The notes: generated by a model from the letters alone, not told the origin. DNA of 64,000 nucleotides from Auanema rhodensis (GCA_964057225.1 OZ059896.1:17976501-18040500); one strand, 5' to 3'; positions 49,213-62,929 are shown, counted from the first letter of the stretch. A program made the numbers and translations.

Positions 49213-52200
49213 ATGATTGATGATGATCACTGGAATGCTTTTCGCTCATATAAGAGGGCATCTATCGAAACTCCTTCTTTTACGAAATGGATGGTAACTT
49301 CACTTCAAGTTTTAAAGGTATATAGAAGGAAACTTGAAGTGTTTTCAATTGAAATACTTTCTAATTCAGCTTGGAATTTTTGCCGGCAGTTGTCTATTCA
49401 TTACTCTAGGAGCCTGCTTTTCAAAGCTATTTATCCTTTTACTATCTACAAATTTACTAAATAATTCGTCTAACCATGGGATGCCCTGCGCTGATGGTCA
49501 GTTATAGGATTTATTTGTCTTATTCTTGAATTGTTCTCGTTTAGTTCCAAGAAGAGCTCCTGTTACTGCCGCGATCTACGTATGCATATCTTTAGTTCAA
49601 GTTCTCCCCGATTTCATCGAGTTACTTCAAGCGATAATCCGAACTTATAGAGGAACCCGAGCTGGACGAGTTAACTTCACTGTATCGATCAGTATCCAAA
49701 AAATAAATCAAAAATTTGTTCTTACAGCTTCTTGTATTGGAATCATGTCGTAGTCTTGGATTATCAATCCTTGTCTTCTTCGTGTTTCCCCAATTGGATA
49801 TTGGAAGATGTGTTCTCCTTACCGCATGTCTTCCTTTAATATCAGCTATTCAGCAGTTAATGGCCAGCATGTACTCTTCCTGTCGACCAACCAACTCTTT
49901 CCTTTTGAGAATGTGTAAGTTTCTTGTCTGGTTTTGTAATTATGGATTCAACAAGTTTTGTAGGGAGATGTGCTCTAACTCTACCCCATTTCATACTTTG
50001 TTTGGGACTTCTTAGTTCGTTCTATCTCTGGGCGGTTATTGATGTTCCTTTCAAGGTAATTATCTTAACAAGAAACTATTTTATCATATCTATAATTTCC
50101 GGCCGATATTGCTTTGCCTATCGGAGTTATTCTTAGCTCTGTTGGTTTATGGGAATCATGGATTGGCCCACAACACGAGGGAACTCTGTTCCATCCGCTA
50201 TACCAGGTTTTATTTTTTTGAATTTAAAGAATATGCTTGCTTTCAGGCTAAATATGGTATTAGAAAATTGAATCCATCTACAAGGATTGCACATGCTATT
50301 ATTCGTATTTTATGTGTATTATCTTTAATGGCTCTTGCCGCTGATTCTGAACTTGATACCAGCTATGTTTACAAGATTCTTACAAATCACAGTTTGAAGT
50401 TTTATCACACGTAAGTTCTCCATATATGTTTTGTTTTAATTTTTTTCTTAGTCGATTGATTGCTTTAACTATCGGTATCTGTATACTTCACTCGGTTCTT
50501 CGTGGATGTAGTCGTTTCCTTTCCACTATGGACATGAGAATTCTTTCGGGAATTCATCCAATGACTATTGCCCCAGTTATTCTTTATGGATTTATTAGAT
50601 ATTCTTGCTCAAAATCATTATGTACCGTTCCAAAGGTATATTATAATATTCATATAAAGGGTGATCATAATGATTTAGCTGTTTACTGCTTTTGGTCTTC
50701 GTTGGACATGTGATGCTTTTGGCGGATCAGCTCGTCCATTTAATGACTGGTACTTAGGCATGATTTGGCTAGCTGTTGGAACATACAGAGCTTGGATATA
50801 TGTTCGGCAAAGAAAGTTTGATAGAACAGAGGAAATGTTTGTTAATGACCCCTATAATAAGTTTATATCTGTACTTCAGAATGGATGCTCTCTCTCCTTG
50901 GACAAGCAGCTACTGCATTGAGCAATCTCTTGTTGTATTTAGACATTCGATCTCTAAAATTGTATGGTTAACGGTTAATTATATTTTACCAAAAATCTAT
51001 TTTTCAAGAGTGTTTCTTCAAAAATGAACACTGATCCATCAGCTGTCTTAGATGATGAAATGGTTATCAGAAATGATGAAACTAATAAGACATTGACAGT
51101 CTACATATGTGCTACTATGTGGCACGAAACTGCAACAGAAATGACTCAAATGCTTAGGAGTATTTTAAAGTTTGTTGTGCACTTATTATCTTTTGGAAAT
51201 ACTATAATACAGGTTGGACCAAGAGCACATGAGAAGACAAACTAACTCTAAGCCTGATGAGCTTAAATTTGTTCTTGAAGGTTTTTCTTATTTTCATATA
51301 TTTATTCTTAAACGTTCTACTGTTCAGGACATATTTATTTCGATGATGCTTGGTGTGACGTTGTTGAAAACGGTGAAACAAAACGGGTACCTAATGAATT
51401 CTTTGAACTTTTCTTCCATACCTTGAATGAAATGACTGGTGAAAAGCAAGATGAATATGGAAAAATGGCTTCAAGATGCTTGGTGAATACTCCATATGGA
51501 GGACGTGTGGTTATCAAATTACCAGCTGGAACCTTGCTGTTTGTACACTTAAAAGACAAAGTTTTGATCAGACATAAGAAGAGATGGAGTCAAGTAAATG
51601 CAAAAAAAAGTTTTTCATTCTATAGAAAACTTAGGTCATGTATATGTACTACCTCCTTGGTCATCGTATTATGGATTCAGCTACTTCTATCGATGATCGT
51701 CAGTTAATGGCTGATAATACTTTCATCTTGGCTATTGATGGTGACAGTAAGTTTGAACCTGAAGCTGTTCTTCGTCTTCTTGCTTTAATGGATCAAAAGA
51801 GTGATATTGGTTGTGCCTGTGGTCGTATTCATCCTATCGGATCAGGTATTTAGTTATAGTTAGATTCAAATAATCTATTTTACTCGAAACAGGAGTTATG
51901 GTGTGGTACCAAAAATTCGAGTACGCTATTGCCCATTGGTTCCAAAAAGCTGCTGAGCATGTCTTCGGATGTGTACTATGTGCCCCAGGATGCTTTTCTC
52001 TTTTCCGTGCTTCTGCTCTTATGGATGACAATATTATGCATAAATATACCAAGACTGCTGATCAACCAAGACATTTCGTTCAATATGATCAGGGAGAAGA
52101 TCGTTGGCTTAGTACACTCTTACTTAAACAAGTAAGTTTTCAATTCACATTCGTAAATTCTAGATTGAACTTTCAGGGCTATCGTATTGAATATGCTGCT

Positions 52201-54265
52201 GCTTCTGATGCCGAAACATATGCTCCTGAAGGTTTTGAGGAATTCTTTAATCAACGTCGTCGCTGGACTCCGTCATCGATTGCTAACACCATTGATCTGT
52301 TGGCTGACTACAAGGTATATTTTAACTTAATAAATAGATATTGCGATATTTCAGAGAGCTGCTGAAAACAATAATTCAATCTCTATGGCTTACATCGCTT
52401 ATCAATTTTTGGTTATTGCTTTCTCTATGTTAGGTCCTGCTATTATTTTCAGTATGGTTGTCTTTGCTCAAGTATTGTCAGGTTACTGAAACGAATTAAC
52501 TCATGATTTCTTTAGGTTGCTGCTTTTGGTGCTGATTCTGCTTCTATGATGCTTTATAACGGGCTCCCGATTGGTTTGTTTGTCGTGTTATGCTTCACAA
52601 CAGAATCTAATGTTCAACTATTTTATGCCAAAGTTATTCATAGTCTCAAATCTCTAAATTAGAAATATTCTTAAGATAATGTCTATCGTGTACGCCTTCG
52701 TTATGTTGGCTGTTCTTGTGGCTACTTCTAGTCAGATCGTGTTGGAAAGTATGTTCGAGGAATAGCTTAAAATTCTCAAATATATTTCAGCCGTTGTTTC
52801 ACCAACTTCTATGTTTGTTGTGGCTATGGTTTTGATTTTCTTCACAGCTGCTTGCCTTCATCCCAAAGAATTCACAAATGTCATATACGGTTATACATAA
52901 TGCTTAAAAGTAAAAACAATGAGGTTTTTATAATTTTCAGGAACTGTCTTCTTCTTAATGATTCCATCAACTTACATCTTCTTAACTTTGTATTCACTAA
53001 TTAATTTGAATGTAATTAACTGGGGAACACGTGAAGCTGTTGCTAAAGCTACTGGAAAAGTTTGAATTGGTGTATTTCTTTTGTTTTAATATATCTTCAG
53101 GTGGAACAAGACAGTGCTCTTGAGAAATGGTTACGTAAACTTGGTGAAGGAATGCTCGCTCCTCTCTTCCCATGCTTCTCTGCTAAGCCTGATCCTGTAG
53201 CAGAAAGATTGGAAAGAAAGTTATGCAAAATGGAACAAGAGCTCAACATGATTAAGCACAGTGATCAAGCCGTAACTGCTTTGGAACGTTATAAGATGCT
53301 TTCTGGTGAAGATCTTGAAAATTCTGTTTACTTGAACGAGGTTGTTGGTGTTCATAGAATAGTATCAATAGTATCTTTGAAGAGTTTCCAAATGATGCAG
53401 GATGGTGATGAAACAGCCGTAGCTGTGAAAACTGAAAAGAATCCTTTGGCGTGGATGGGAACATCCTACTTGAAGAGTTGTGAGCGCGGACGACTGAAGG
53501 GAGCTGAAGAACAGTTCTGGAACAAGCTTATCGAAACTTACCTTACGCCAATTAAATCTACATCTACTCAACAAAGGGATATCGCTGAAGGATTGGCTAG
53601 TCTTCGCAACAACGTTGCTTTCTTCGTTCTTCTCTTTAACGCTCTATTATCAATGGCCATTTATTTGATTCAGAAGCATAAGAACGTATTAAGTATTAAA
53701 TGGACTCCATACGGTATTAATTTAAACTTTGAGAAACACTCATCCACACATTCAGATGGATTCACTTGGACCAAGATGAATGAAATGAATGGACAGTTTG
53801 AAGAAACCGAAGATCCATTAAAGATTGATCCATTGGGAATGGGTATTATCATCTTCTTAATAGGAATTCTCATTGTGCAGACTATTGGTAATGAATAACT
53901 TTAGGCCTTTTAAAGAAAATGTTGTTAAGGTATGCTGATTCATCGTTTGAATACTTTGATTGGAGCTTTCCAAGAAGTTAAGCATATCCATGCTTTACAG
54001 CTTGGAGATGTCAGCAAAAAAGACGAAGATGAAAAAATATTAATCACAGGTAAAAATAATATAAGCAAGCTTACAATTTCTAACATTTATCTGCATTTTA
54101 GCCCGACAAATGCTTGATACAACTAATCAAATCAATTTACATGCTGGAGATGGGTATACTCGTCATACAGTTGAAAATAGTGGTGATCATGAAAATGTTC
54201 TCTACAAATTACAAAAAGCTCGTTTGACTGAAAGAATGAAAAGAGGAGCTTTATACAAAAATTAA
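49213..54265 (+). CDS. chs: Chitin synthase (GT2 family)
   Basis: Membrane enzyme polymerising UDP-GlcNAc to chitin, used in nematode eggshell or pharyngeal lining. About 24 exons, 49213-49317 to 54102-54265; about 1335 residues. N-terminal TM cluster, then the catalytic domain: [32 protein letters not shown] (near residue 644), [17 protein letters not shown] (about 748) and QRRRW (about 784), all intact. A second TM cluster, a coiled coil ([16 protein letters not shown]) and further TMs follow. One junction is abnormal: the exon after 50055 is clearly coding ([13 protein letters not shown]) but no AG in the correct phase lies upstream. The interval 53342-53401 may be an in-frame intron. Whether this is the eggshell (chs-1) or pharyngeal (chs-2) type cannot be decided here. 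Confidence 0.95.
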
Positions 54266-54832
54266 TCATGTCGATCTGCACTTTTAACAAGTTTTCGAAT
54301 TTTTTTTTGCTTTTACTGTATCATATCAAAATCATAGTTTATACGCTTTCATCATTTTACTCATATGAATCTCGATAATAAGCCTTTTTACTTTTTTTAA
54401 TATTTGGCTCTCTATTAATAAAATGTTTTATCATATATGTCTGTTTAATTTCAGTTTTTCTACTTATTATGGTTCTGTCGTAAGCGAACATATCGTGAGT
54501 CTGCTTGGTTTGGACTATGATGTATACAGTCGCATGTTCAAGAGCTGTTATATATCATTTTCCTTAACTTGGACTTGTTACTTCTTGATACTTTCATCAC
54601 AAGCAACTTATAGCTTGATTAGTCATAAACAATTTGTCACGAAAACATTTTATTTCTGTATCCAAGGCGATAAAGGAATTAAAGATTCAGACTGAGAGAC
54701 ATGACAGTCGGATTTGATTTCCAACAGGTTTTCGATCAGCGGGGCATTTTCTTTGTCACTTTGGTCAAAGCTTTTCTCGAAAGACACAAACTTCTCTCGT
54801 AACAACAGAGAAGGACCAGAAGCAGAATCTTT
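54266..54832. other. Intergenic, nothing recognised
   Basis: 567 nt between the chitin synthase stop and the next start. A 90-codon open frame at 54423-54695 has no start context, domain or splice-linked extension. Confidence 0.5.
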
Positions 54833-57800
54833 ATGGATTACTTGAAGTTAATTCTGTTTCTTGGTTTTATCCAGGTGGCATCAGCCTGCCATCCTCAATT
54901 CGAGAAAGAACTAAGATATCTTGATCTGTATCTTGGTCTAGTACCTGAAGATGATGGAGAACTTCCAGCAAAAGGTAATTACTTTTATTTTCATTTTTAA
55001 TTAAATAAATGTTCAGAAGCAGAGAATTTTGCTTCATATGTGTCATCTGCTCACGATTTGGATTGTAACTTTGATAAACAATGCTTATGGAAAAATGCAA
55101 AGACTGATGGATTGTTAGACACATCTGAATGGTGGTATTTCCAAGTAAGAATAGTTGAATATAATTTGAAAATGTATTGTTTTTTCCTGACAGAAGTCAG
55201 ACGACAAAGTATTCCCTGTCCAGATTCAACCTGGAAGACAAGATATTCCTAAAGGTTTGATGTTGATATATGAGACGTATATCTATATAATCAATCTTAG
55301 GAACTCATTTAATTGTCTCTGGAAATACTACAACAACATCTGAAAGTGCTGTATTACTAAGTGCTCCAATTGCATGTCAACGTGGATCAGGAAATCTAAC
55401 TTTCAGGTGAATTTTAATATTTTTTGACACTTTCCTTCACATAACATTTCTTTTTTTTTTAGTTATTGGCTCTATAACAATGCTAAATTAGAAGTTATTA
55501 TTGTACGAGCTTCAAATAGACGAACTCATCTCCAAGTATAACTTTTATTCATTATAATTATTTTTGAATAAATATTATTATTTAGGCTTTATTAAGACCA
55601 TCAATGGATTGTCATTTCCTTCGTCCAGCTAATGATATTTGTGCTGTTACTATTCCTCCTATTGATGAACCATATCGTATTGCAATTCGAGCTTTCAATC
55701 TAAAGGTATTTCTTTCTTTATTTAACAAATAATGACACTTTTTTCCCTTGATAGGATAATGTCGTCGGAAGTATGGCTTTGTTATCGAACATCAGCTATT
55801 CGGCTGATATTTGCGGGGAATCTCGTAAGCTACATGCCGTGAGATCCGGCCTTTATACAGCTATTTAAGCTTTCCCAACCGTCTTCTCGAGCGCTTCGTT
55901 AAATCCTGTACAACAAACGACGATAAACCAGCTGTCCGATCTTAACTGCGCTCGCCCTCTTTCGAGATGCCTTTGGGGTAACTCAGCCCCAACTTTATCG
56001 GAATGGAAAGCTGGCAGAAGTCTGGATAAATGGGATCGTATGATGGACGTGAGTTCCGTTTTTCAGATTTTGTGGTATTGAGACTGTTCAGGTTGGAAGA
56101 GATGAAACACGACCCAACTCGTCTTTTATCTTTTTGGTGGTTGATTCATTGTCACCCCGACCATATTCTGTGCTTCGTAGTCACCTTATTCCATGCACCC
56201 AACGGACAACAACTCTTTCCTTCAGGTTTAAGACATCGCAAATGTGCTTTTGATTGGTTTTTTTTTTAGGTATTGGCTAAAAACCGGCACTCAGGTCGAA
56301 ATTTGTTCAGTAGATGCTAACAATACCCCGCTGAGCTGCGTGTATCTAACCGAAGAAGATTCACCAGGACCAATAGAAGTAGATGCTGACGCTTACGATC
56401 AACCTTTCCGCGTAAACTTCTATATAGTATATTCACCAAACTAATAGCCATTACTTATTTTCAGTTCACTATTGAAATTATAGCATTTGATGAAACATCC
56501 GTTGGCCTTGTTGCTATCTCAGATATAAAGCTAACTGGACTATTATGCTCTGAACAAGCTCCACCTGTTGTGACTACAATAAGTCCCCCTATTGTAACTT
56601 TTATTTATATAGTAATACTAACTGAAAAACATATGCTTTATAGATTTCTTCTATGTTTGGATTACAACAAGGATATGGAAGCAGGGTTCCTTATGAACTC
56701 ACTCTTAATTGTGATTTCTCTCAAGATTATTGTAGTCAATGGATTAATGATGACGGCCATGTAGTATATGGTGCTGCACCTAAGAGCACTGATAAATTCC
56801 CAATTCCTAAACATATCAAAGGAAATGTTGCTGTCTTCCTCATGGAGAAAAAAACCAGTTCAATTTTAAGATCTCGAGAAGTTTCTTGCGCCAACCATGT
56901 CTCCATAACAGTAAACTATATGAGGTAGGAATGAGGTTTTACGAATAATTTATTTATTTTGTTTTAAAGATCTGAGCATGCCAATTTTTCCATATGTGCT
57001 ATTGATCGTTGTGTTCGGGCTCGAGATACATCAGGATCCATATCTATTACAGTTACATCTGAAAATCCATTCGAAGTAAGAAAAACAAAAGACTTATTAC
57101 ATCTCAACTATGAATGCAACCATTTAACATGGAATTAATGCTATATGACTTTATGAACAAACTTATGATAGTTTTTGAAATCACATTGAATGATATCAAG
57201 CATATCCCATTATATCAGTCATTTAATTCATTTTATTTTGAGTTTTTTTTTTCAAAAAAGTTCTAACCTTAAACTAAGATTATTAATTTTTAGATTAGTC
57301 TTGAAGCTAAGAGCTCTGCTGACGCTATTGTAGTAGTTAGTTCTATAATTGTGGAAGGTGATATTTGTCCAATGAGGACAGCTGAAAGAATATCCTGTGA
57401 TAAACTTGAATGTAATTTCAAAAGTAATACTCTTCATTTAATTCTAACGTTTAAAAAAATCTTCTTAAGACAGTTTGTGTGAATATACATCTCCTATAGT
57501 TCAACCGGGTGATTTGAATATGAAGACTTCGAAAGGAGGTTCAATAAGAATATGAGTATATACATTTTACTCCTTTATTTTCAGGAATGGAAGTATACTT
57601 AAATGAAACAACAACTCGTTCATTATTACTCAGCCCAGTTTTTGATTTACAAGCTCCAGCAATTCTTAAAATGAAAATCACTCAAAACGCTTTTGGCTCA
57701 CGTGTATTAATCTGTCCAACTGTTGAAAGGTAATTTTCACAATTTTACAAAAACAAAATAATAATAATTTATATAAATATAAATATATGTATATGTATAT

Positions 57801-58239
57801 TCATAATCAAAAATACATGTAATCTAAAATCTATGATTGAAAGTTTTGCTGATGAGATCTTCTGACATTTGAAATGAAATATATAAAATAACTGAATAAT
57901 ATAAGTGAAGTATATAAAATAACTGATCTCTTTTCTAACATAAATAAATTAAAATTGTAACTAAAATCATTTCAGTGATTCTGATGATTGTCATGAACTA
58001 CTTGGCCCTCGGGTTACCTCATCTGCTACTCACAGTCTGTCATTCTCTTTAGATGTTGGAGCAAGACAGTTTACTATAATAATGCTGCATCCACACGCTG
58101 AGGAGTTTGGAGAAGCCATGTTCAAAATACATTCTATCAGTTTGGAGGCTGAAAATGGACAATCAATGTGTGAAAACGCATAATATTTTCTTTCAGTTTA
58201 TCAGATGCGAAAACACCACCAAAAAGTTTGAAATCGTGA
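54833..58239 (+). CDS. Secreted protein with four MAM-like modules
   Basis: Eighteen phase-consistent exons (54833-54974, 55017-55144, 55194-55254, 55301-55406, 55463-55535, 55586-55705, 55755-55824, 55870-56048, 56092-56225, 56270-56411, 56465-56593, 56644-56924, 56970-57075, 57294-57423, 57470-57538, 57585-57729, 57976-58167, 58197-58239), 749 residues. Signal peptide MDYLKLILFLGFIQVASA; no TM segment or anchor. Modules open at about residues 59, 261, 448 and 595 with the same Cys pattern (LDCNFDKQCLWKN, LNCARPLSRCLWGN, LNCDFSQDYCSQW, LECNFKNSLCEY), each followed by I-x-C and, in the first two, a YWL strand, as in MAM domains. Same family as the gene nested in skih-2. Probably extracellular adhesion or matrix; the role is unknown. 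Confidence 0.78.
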
Positions 58240-58451
58240 GCCCTTAACAATGCCAAATGATTGAAAGAGTGCAATATTTTATATTATATTGTTATATTTA
58301 TTATTATTTTAAATTATTGTTTTTTTTTTCAAAAAATAATTTGAGAAAATGAGAGAAAATTCATCTATAAATAGAATATATAGCATATTTATCAAAAAAA
58401 CGTGTATTTGTTTGTATAATGATGATGATAGCATCTAATCTCATGTTTTTT

Positions 58452-60094
58452 TTAACAAAAAAACATTATAAACAAATTGTAAGTGGTATAACAACTCACC
58501 TTTTTTATACATTTTGACAACATGTACAGCTTGTACATGTTAATTTGCGAATTGTTGTTTTTATTCCTTGCTGAAAACAATATAAGTGTACTCATATGTC
58601 CTTCTTTCTTAGTAGCAAGTCTCACTTGAATATCTTGATGGTTATACAGAAAATACAATGAATGTGATATTGAGTATGTGGCTATCAAATAATTTGCTAT
58701 ATCACAAGCTGTCATAAGAGCTGAAGATGAAGAAGCATATTTCAACACCACAATAACTATTAATGGACTGATAAGAAAGCAAAGAACTGCCATTGAATGA
58801 AACTGAAATAGTATTTTTATTTTCTTTTTTCTTAATATCTTCATTTTTCTCTTTTTCTCATATCTGTAAGGTTCAAATAGAATAATGTAGCGTTTCCTAA
58901 TTCATATCTTAATGTATTCTGCAATCTTTTCTCTTTTTCTTCTTAATTAGATTGTGATGCAATAAATTCAAGACAAAAATAATATTGATAAGACGATTCA
59001 GAATCCAGAACGTTCTGTTTTGTCATCTGCACAGTTTCGAGATTGTTACAACCCCTAACCTATCAATAGGACAACTTTCTGATATTTTTAATTTTTCTTG
59101 GTCTATTGAACTCTCTCTCTCTGTCTCTATCCTCCTTCTTTCTTCTACTCTCTTCTAGTCATTTATTTCGATTTCTGTTCATCGTTCTTATGCTACTCCC
59201 TTTCCCAGACTTACGCTCTTCCTTTCTCCCAATTCCAGTCAATCATATGAAAAAAAAGAAAGAAAAATCGTGTATCTCCACGTTGATAACATACCAGAAT
59301 AGGACGCGCGAATTCAGTATTTAGCTTTTCTTTTAACAGAATTAGCAAAAGAATGAATGAAAGACATGACAAGCCCAGTGAAATCTCATAGACGGTAATA
59401 GCAATAGTTGATAGATGGATCGGAACGCAATCTCGACCACTTATAGGTGATAACTCTGCAATTTTCTCATTTAACTACTTGTCACATGCTGAATTTTGAA
59501 ACAATGTTCTCGCAAACATTTGTTCAGTACAATATAGTTTAAATATATGTTGATACCTATTGCAATGAATATAATAAGCAGGATTACGACAAAAACTACT
59601 CCAACGATGTAAGGAATTGCTCTCGATCGTATCGTAGCCGAATGAAAATACACAGGATGAAAGGTTGCTAGCCACCAGTCAAAAACTTCGGCGAGAAGTA
59701 GAACAACCTAATGAAAGAAAAAGCTAAGGACTTACTATGAATCAGCAGTTACCTGTATCAAGGCTACGGATGTTACTAATAAGACAATCCAATGACAATC
59801 TTTGTCATTTTGTCGCGAAAGACATCCAATTGTAAAAAGAAATATGGATAATACTATATCAACGACAAATTTTACTAAAATAATGGTAAATGTAATTATT
59901 TATTAAAAAACTTTAAAATATTTTATTGTTATTTATTGCTACAAATCTCAACATTTTACAAAAAACTTGTACTTACCACAGAATACATTGTATTTTTCCC
60001 GAAGACGTAATTGGTTTAATATTGTAACAAGAATTAGAAGAGAAATAATTAATAAAATACATGAAAAAACAAAGTATAATACAGGAAGAGTCAT
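58452..60094 (-). CDS. Seven-transmembrane receptor, chemoreceptor-like
   Basis: Five exons: 59977-60094, 59753-59874, 59557-59707, 59295-59455, 58452-58802; about 300 residues, normal for nematode 7TM receptors. TM1 LPVLYFVFSCILLIISLLIL, TM2 VVDIVLSIFLFTIGCL, TM3 ending LLAEVFDWWLATFHPVYF (the position of DRY-CHP), TM4 IPYIVGVVFVVILLIIFIAI, an ECL2 Cys, TM5 STIAITVYEISLGLSCLSFI, TM6 FHSMAVLCFLISPLIVIVVL and TM7 ANYLIATYSISHSLYFLYNH. The first Met (60094) is chosen as the first in-frame ATG after an upstream stop; an open frame extends 13 codons further. The family (srsx-like, srv-like or other) cannot be set by eye. It starts 66 nt below the gcl stop, which is unusual for a chemoreceptor. 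The C-terminal tail model is uncertain. Confidence 0.65.
58803..59294 (-). other. 492-nt intron of the 7TM receptor
   Basis: Between the TM5 and TM6 exons, with a CT-rich patch (59110-59225). Longest intron of this gene; no exon-like sequence recognised within it. Confidence 0.5.
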
Positions 60095-60160
60095 AAGTAC
60101 ATGAAATGGCCAAAAGTGAGTACCATTAGTCAATCAATCAATGGTATTCGCCCTATGCAC

Positions 60161-62553
60161 CTACCGGTCTCTCTCCCTTACATTTATTTGAACAGCCCAC
60201 ACTACTGTGCGACCTGTGTACAGATTTTCTTGAGAAATTCAGTAAATTGAAAAAAGTTCAGATCAAAAGCTTTATTAGTCTGACTAACATAGATTAAATT
60301 ATTTAGATATGTACAATCTGATGACAATGATGATATTGATAAGTAACAACCATGAGGTTTCATATACATATAAACAAAGAAAGTGAAATATAGATACAAG
60401 GAATTATTTAGAGATAAAGCTTCTTCATATCAAATGAGAACTAGAATTTTGAAAATTAAGTTATTCCTCACCGATTACGGATGATACAAATTTATTAACA
60501 TACAAAAATGATGGTGGTGGAGCTTGTGCGGCTAAGTAAAAGAAATGAACAGTAATTGGAAGAAGAGTTGTATCAGCTAATCGACAAATCACTACACTCT
60601 AAAGAACAAATCACGAGAAAATGAAAAAAGGAGAAGGGATCAAAACGTACCTGATCAAGACGCATAGATATAACTTGCTTAGCGGAATCGTGAAGACAAG
60701 TCCCATGTGTATCGCATACAAGTAGTCTGCAATAGTTTCAGTTCTGGCAAAAAAAACTCAAAGAACATTCGAACCTAAAGTGGACGGCTCGTTCACTTTT
60801 CAAGTTGATCGAGTATGGGGTCGCTTGACTTAGACAGTTTCTTTTCATTGTTAACAACCTAGACAGTATAGAAATATTACGAACCATCGCGATGTTTTTA
60901 CCCTTTATTATAATTTAAAATTATATCCATTCCAGAATTAAATCCAGACCATCTCCAGCATTTCTAAAAATAATAAGCTTAAAATGAACATTTAAACAGT
61001 TAATACTTACAGGAGAACTATCAACTATCCTTCCCAATCTGATACAATTTATATAAAAATTCTCGTTAGTAATATCAGCAACACTGAAACTAATATATTA
61101 AATGAAATGAAATAGATACAAAATAAATAATTAAAAGTAAAGAAAATTGGCTATGAAATACCTTTCCGGTTTCTCCTCATTTTCTAATACTGTTCGCCAT
61201 TGATCAACCATCAAGCCATTCAAGATTTCTCGAGGAATAAGTGAATCACGCTCAAGCTCAACAATACTTCCTTAACAGACAAGATAAGATAATTTAATTC
61301 TTTCAATATTATACCAGTTGTTACAACTAAATGATGAAGTCGTAAAGTTCCGAACAAACGGGAAAATTTCAAAAATAAAAAATTAGGAGGCATCTCAGAA
61401 AAAAAAGCTTGGATTTTAACTTTGAAATCGTCATCGGCTAAATCAGAACATTCTTCATTGTATTGTAAGAAAATCCACTGAATACTGTCAAGTTGTGATA
61501 AAAGTATTAACCTAATCATTATACCGTTTTAATCATTGTATACAGATCCATTTCCCCTTCAACTATAAGTAATTCTGTAGACGACAACAATGTCGTAAGA
61601 TTTGTTTCACTAGAATTCATGAGTATAAACTTTTTGAAACTAAATTCTTACTCTAATTCTTTTAGAATTTTTCTATCCCTCATCAATTTCCAAAAATTCC
61701 ATTTAAGAAGTGCTTGAGCTGTTTTTTTTACCTACAATAATGAAACTACATCAGGTTTTTTTCGCAACTTTCCCGTACCCTTGAAAGTCCGTATTTTTCA
61801 GCCACACGCAAGAAGCGCATGATATTTTTATCATTCAAACACATCTCCATCTCTTCATCACATCTATTCAGAACGGAGTCCTGCAAAATGCCGACTATAA
61901 AGAAAACAGAAAAAAATACGAAACCAGTTGAAAATAGGACGCTGATGCTGCTATTGATATCAGATCTTCTTCACGATATGATAATTCATTTTGATACAAT
62001 GATCCGAACACGGCATTTAGTCCTAAGAAAATGAAATAATTAAACCTTTTTTGCAAAGAAAAAAATGCTAACCTTCAGGTGTGATATTGGGGTCATCAGG
62101 GATATCTAAATCGTGTATTTCTTTTTTTGAATCATTCCAATCGCCATTTAACAAAGCCTAGATGGATTTAAAAATCTTACATACGTTCAAAGAACATACT
62201 TCGAAATAAGAGCACTGCTGAAGATAAAATCGATGAAGTTTCCAGGTTCTATTAAGAGCTCGTACAGTTATATTTGAATCTTCTCCCTAATTGCAATAAA
62301 AGCAAAAATCGATTGTTCGGTATTAACTTACCCTAAGAAAAAGTTTTTCATAAAGATAATGAGGAGTATCCAACTTGAAACTTTTAACTGCTGGTTCATC
62401 AATTTCCTCTTCTTTGTTTGAAATCTTTTTTGCTGCTGAGTTTCGTTTACGGGAAATTTTTCCTTTCTTTGGCGATTCAAAAGAATTAGAAAATAGCTCG
62501 GGAGAATCGGAAGGCTCTTCGTATCCACCTATTCTATCAAGTGTATTACCCAT
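60161..62553 (-). CDS. gcl-1: Germ-cell-less (GMCL1) BTB protein
   Basis: Substrate adaptor for CUL3 at the nuclear envelope in other animals. Fifteen phase-consistent exons: 62332-62553, 62200-62286, 62073-62157, 61925-62022, 61779-61880, 61652-61731, 61525-61609, 61315-61477, 61162-61270, 61011-61083, 60902-60963, 60775-60858, 60651-60726, 60472-60598, 60161-60213; 501 residues (human about 515). Start MGNTLDRIGGYEE matches the lipidation-type MGxxxSR start of the family. An NLS-like KKGKISRKRNSAAKK follows, then the BTB/POZ (LHRFYLQQCSYFEALLNGDW, FGSLYQNELSYREEDLISI) and BACK region (MRFLRVAEKYGL, MPPNFLFLKFSRLFGTLRLH). The C-terminal beta-rich region (LLPITVHFFYLA, VVWAVQINV) fits GCL. 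Divergent from sams. Confidence 0.82.
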
Positions 62554-62929
62554 TTCTCATTTCACCTAAAGTAATAATAATAAAATATGATCATAAGGCA
62601 ACAACAAACTTTCATATTTTGAAATAAGCTTTGTTACACCGTCACAATGCCAAAGGTTACGAGTGGACCATTGCCAATTGCACTTAGATCAACCTTGGAC
62701 CAACGCCAACTCCAGTTAGATGCGCAGGTCGGCTCTAAGAGAGATAATGCACTTTTTCGTATGAGAAATCCTCAGAAAAATTTGTAGGACAGTTCCTGTA
62801 ATATTATTCGGTTGGTCTGATAAGAAAAGTGCTGATGATATTTCTAACATATATTACATAGATCTTCTTTGAGCAAATTCAAAATGGAATAATAGAATTA
62901 CTAATCAAATAAGGTATTGCAGGTTGCTA
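62554..62929. promoter_or_regulatory. Divergent promoter interval gcl-1/sams
   Basis: 376 nt between opposite-strand starts. Includes an acceptor-like TTGCAG 8 nt before the sams ATG, suited to spliced-leader addition. No other sites are claimed. Confidence 0.5.

Noticed and set aside
54423-54695. 90-codon ORF between chitin synthase and the MAM-like gene
   Set aside because: No domain, no signal or splice context, AT-rich 3' region.
60094-60133. Receptor start upstream of 60094
   Set aside because: The open frame continues to 60133 but has no ATG there and a stop just beyond.
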